Below are positions 6,392 through 6,600 of a stretch of 6,600 nt of DNA, piece by piece. The translations under genes and the position numbers were made by a program. The notes beneath the pieces are model-generated. The model saw only the letters and a list, made by a program, of their open reading frames with translations, ran no database searches and was not told the DNA's origin. The DNA comes from an uncultured Desulfovibrio sp. (GTDB lineage: Bacteria > Desulfobacterota > Desulfovibrionia > Desulfovibrionales > Desulfovibrionaceae), in NCBI GenBank assembly GCA_947176055.1, contig CAMWPE010000138.1, positions 1-6,600 of the forward strand, written 5' to 3'. Each line of letters begins with the position of its first letter. The first letter of the stretch is position 1.

Positions 6392-6600
6392 TGAAGCCGC
6401 AAAATATTACAAAGTCCGGCAAAAATAACGGAAGTCGCAATTTGGCGCTTTTCCTCCCGTTGACCGGGGAACAAAGCCGTATCCTGGATTTGTTTCCCAA
6501 AATTCCGGAGAAGGTATGGCCATTAACCAAATCCCGGCGCGACTTTCTCCCATACGACATACGAGAGCTCTCCCGCGTCCTCGCCGGCGAGAGAGGCGAC
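6391..6600 (+). CDS. Putative Rsm22-like methyltransferase (N-terminal fragment)
   Basis: An open frame begins at ATG 6391, sharing one base with the TGA of the ASKHA gene (TGATG), and stays open for 70 codons to the end of the window. The product starts polar (MKPQNITKSGKNNGSRN), then LALFLPLTGEQSRILDLFPKIPEKVWPL, and DFLPYDIRELSRVLAGERGD at 51-70. The pattern of W-P-L, then a basic stretch, then a helix with L-S-R-x-L and x-x-E-R-G resembles, from memory, the N-terminus of the small-subunit rRNA methyltransferase Rsm22-like proteins annotated in Desulfovibrio. The SAM-binding domain lies outside the window, so this is tentative. There is no Shine-Dalgarno; the TGATG junction suggests termination-reinitiation. 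Confidence 0.55.
   Translation, partial: MKPQNITKSGKNNGSRNLALFLPLTGEQSRILDLFPKIPEKVWPLTKSRRDFLPYDIRELSRVLAGERGD

Overview
The window reads as ordinary chromosomal DNA from a gram-negative bacterium, most likely a deltaproteobacterium of the Desulfovibrionaceae type. I infer this from three things recalled rather than searched: a DUF370 (RemA-like) gene directly before gmk, a TPR protein with a distinctive conserved N-terminal segment that I associate with Desulfovibrio relatives, and a ferredoxin-ASKHA protein followed by what resembles an Rsm22-like methyltransferase. Base composition is moderately GC-rich with A-rich runs. Coding density is very high, and all genes lie on the + strand.

Region 1 (1-4052) is one tightly packed gene train: a 5'-truncated DUF370/RemA-like regulator, guanylate kinase (gmk), orotidine-5'-phosphate decarboxylase (pyrF), a TPR protein and the single-strand exonuclease RecJ. 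Junctions are an ATGA overlap, a 1-nt gap, an 18-nt gap and a GTGA overlap, so translational coupling and a shared transcript are likely. The common theme is nucleotide supply (GMP to GDP, OMP to UMP) next to DNA repair. The TPR protein is probably a scaffold of unknown role.

Region 2 (4053-4364) is the only real non-coding stretch, about 312 nt. It holds three exact copies of the octamer CGTCGCGA, nested inverted repeats (an 11-bp perfect pair inside a 6-bp outer pair), and a TATAAT box with an overlapping inverted repeat. No rho-independent terminator with a U-tract was seen.

Region 3 (4365-6600) is a second gene train: a small Sec-exported protein of unknown function, a 514-residue [2Fe-2S] ferredoxin-ASKHA ATPase of the DUF4445/RACE type (the family of reductive activators of corrinoid-dependent enzymes) that is shorter than usual, and the first 70 codons of a gene resembling the N-terminus of Rsm22-like methyltransferases. 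No corrinoid protein or corrinoid methyltransferase lies in the window, so the target of the ASKHA protein is unknown.

I saw no mobile element, CRISPR array, rRNA, tRNA or defence system. The parts most worth a second look are the short RACE-like protein and its companions, the structured intergenic region, and the N-terminal domain of the TPR protein.
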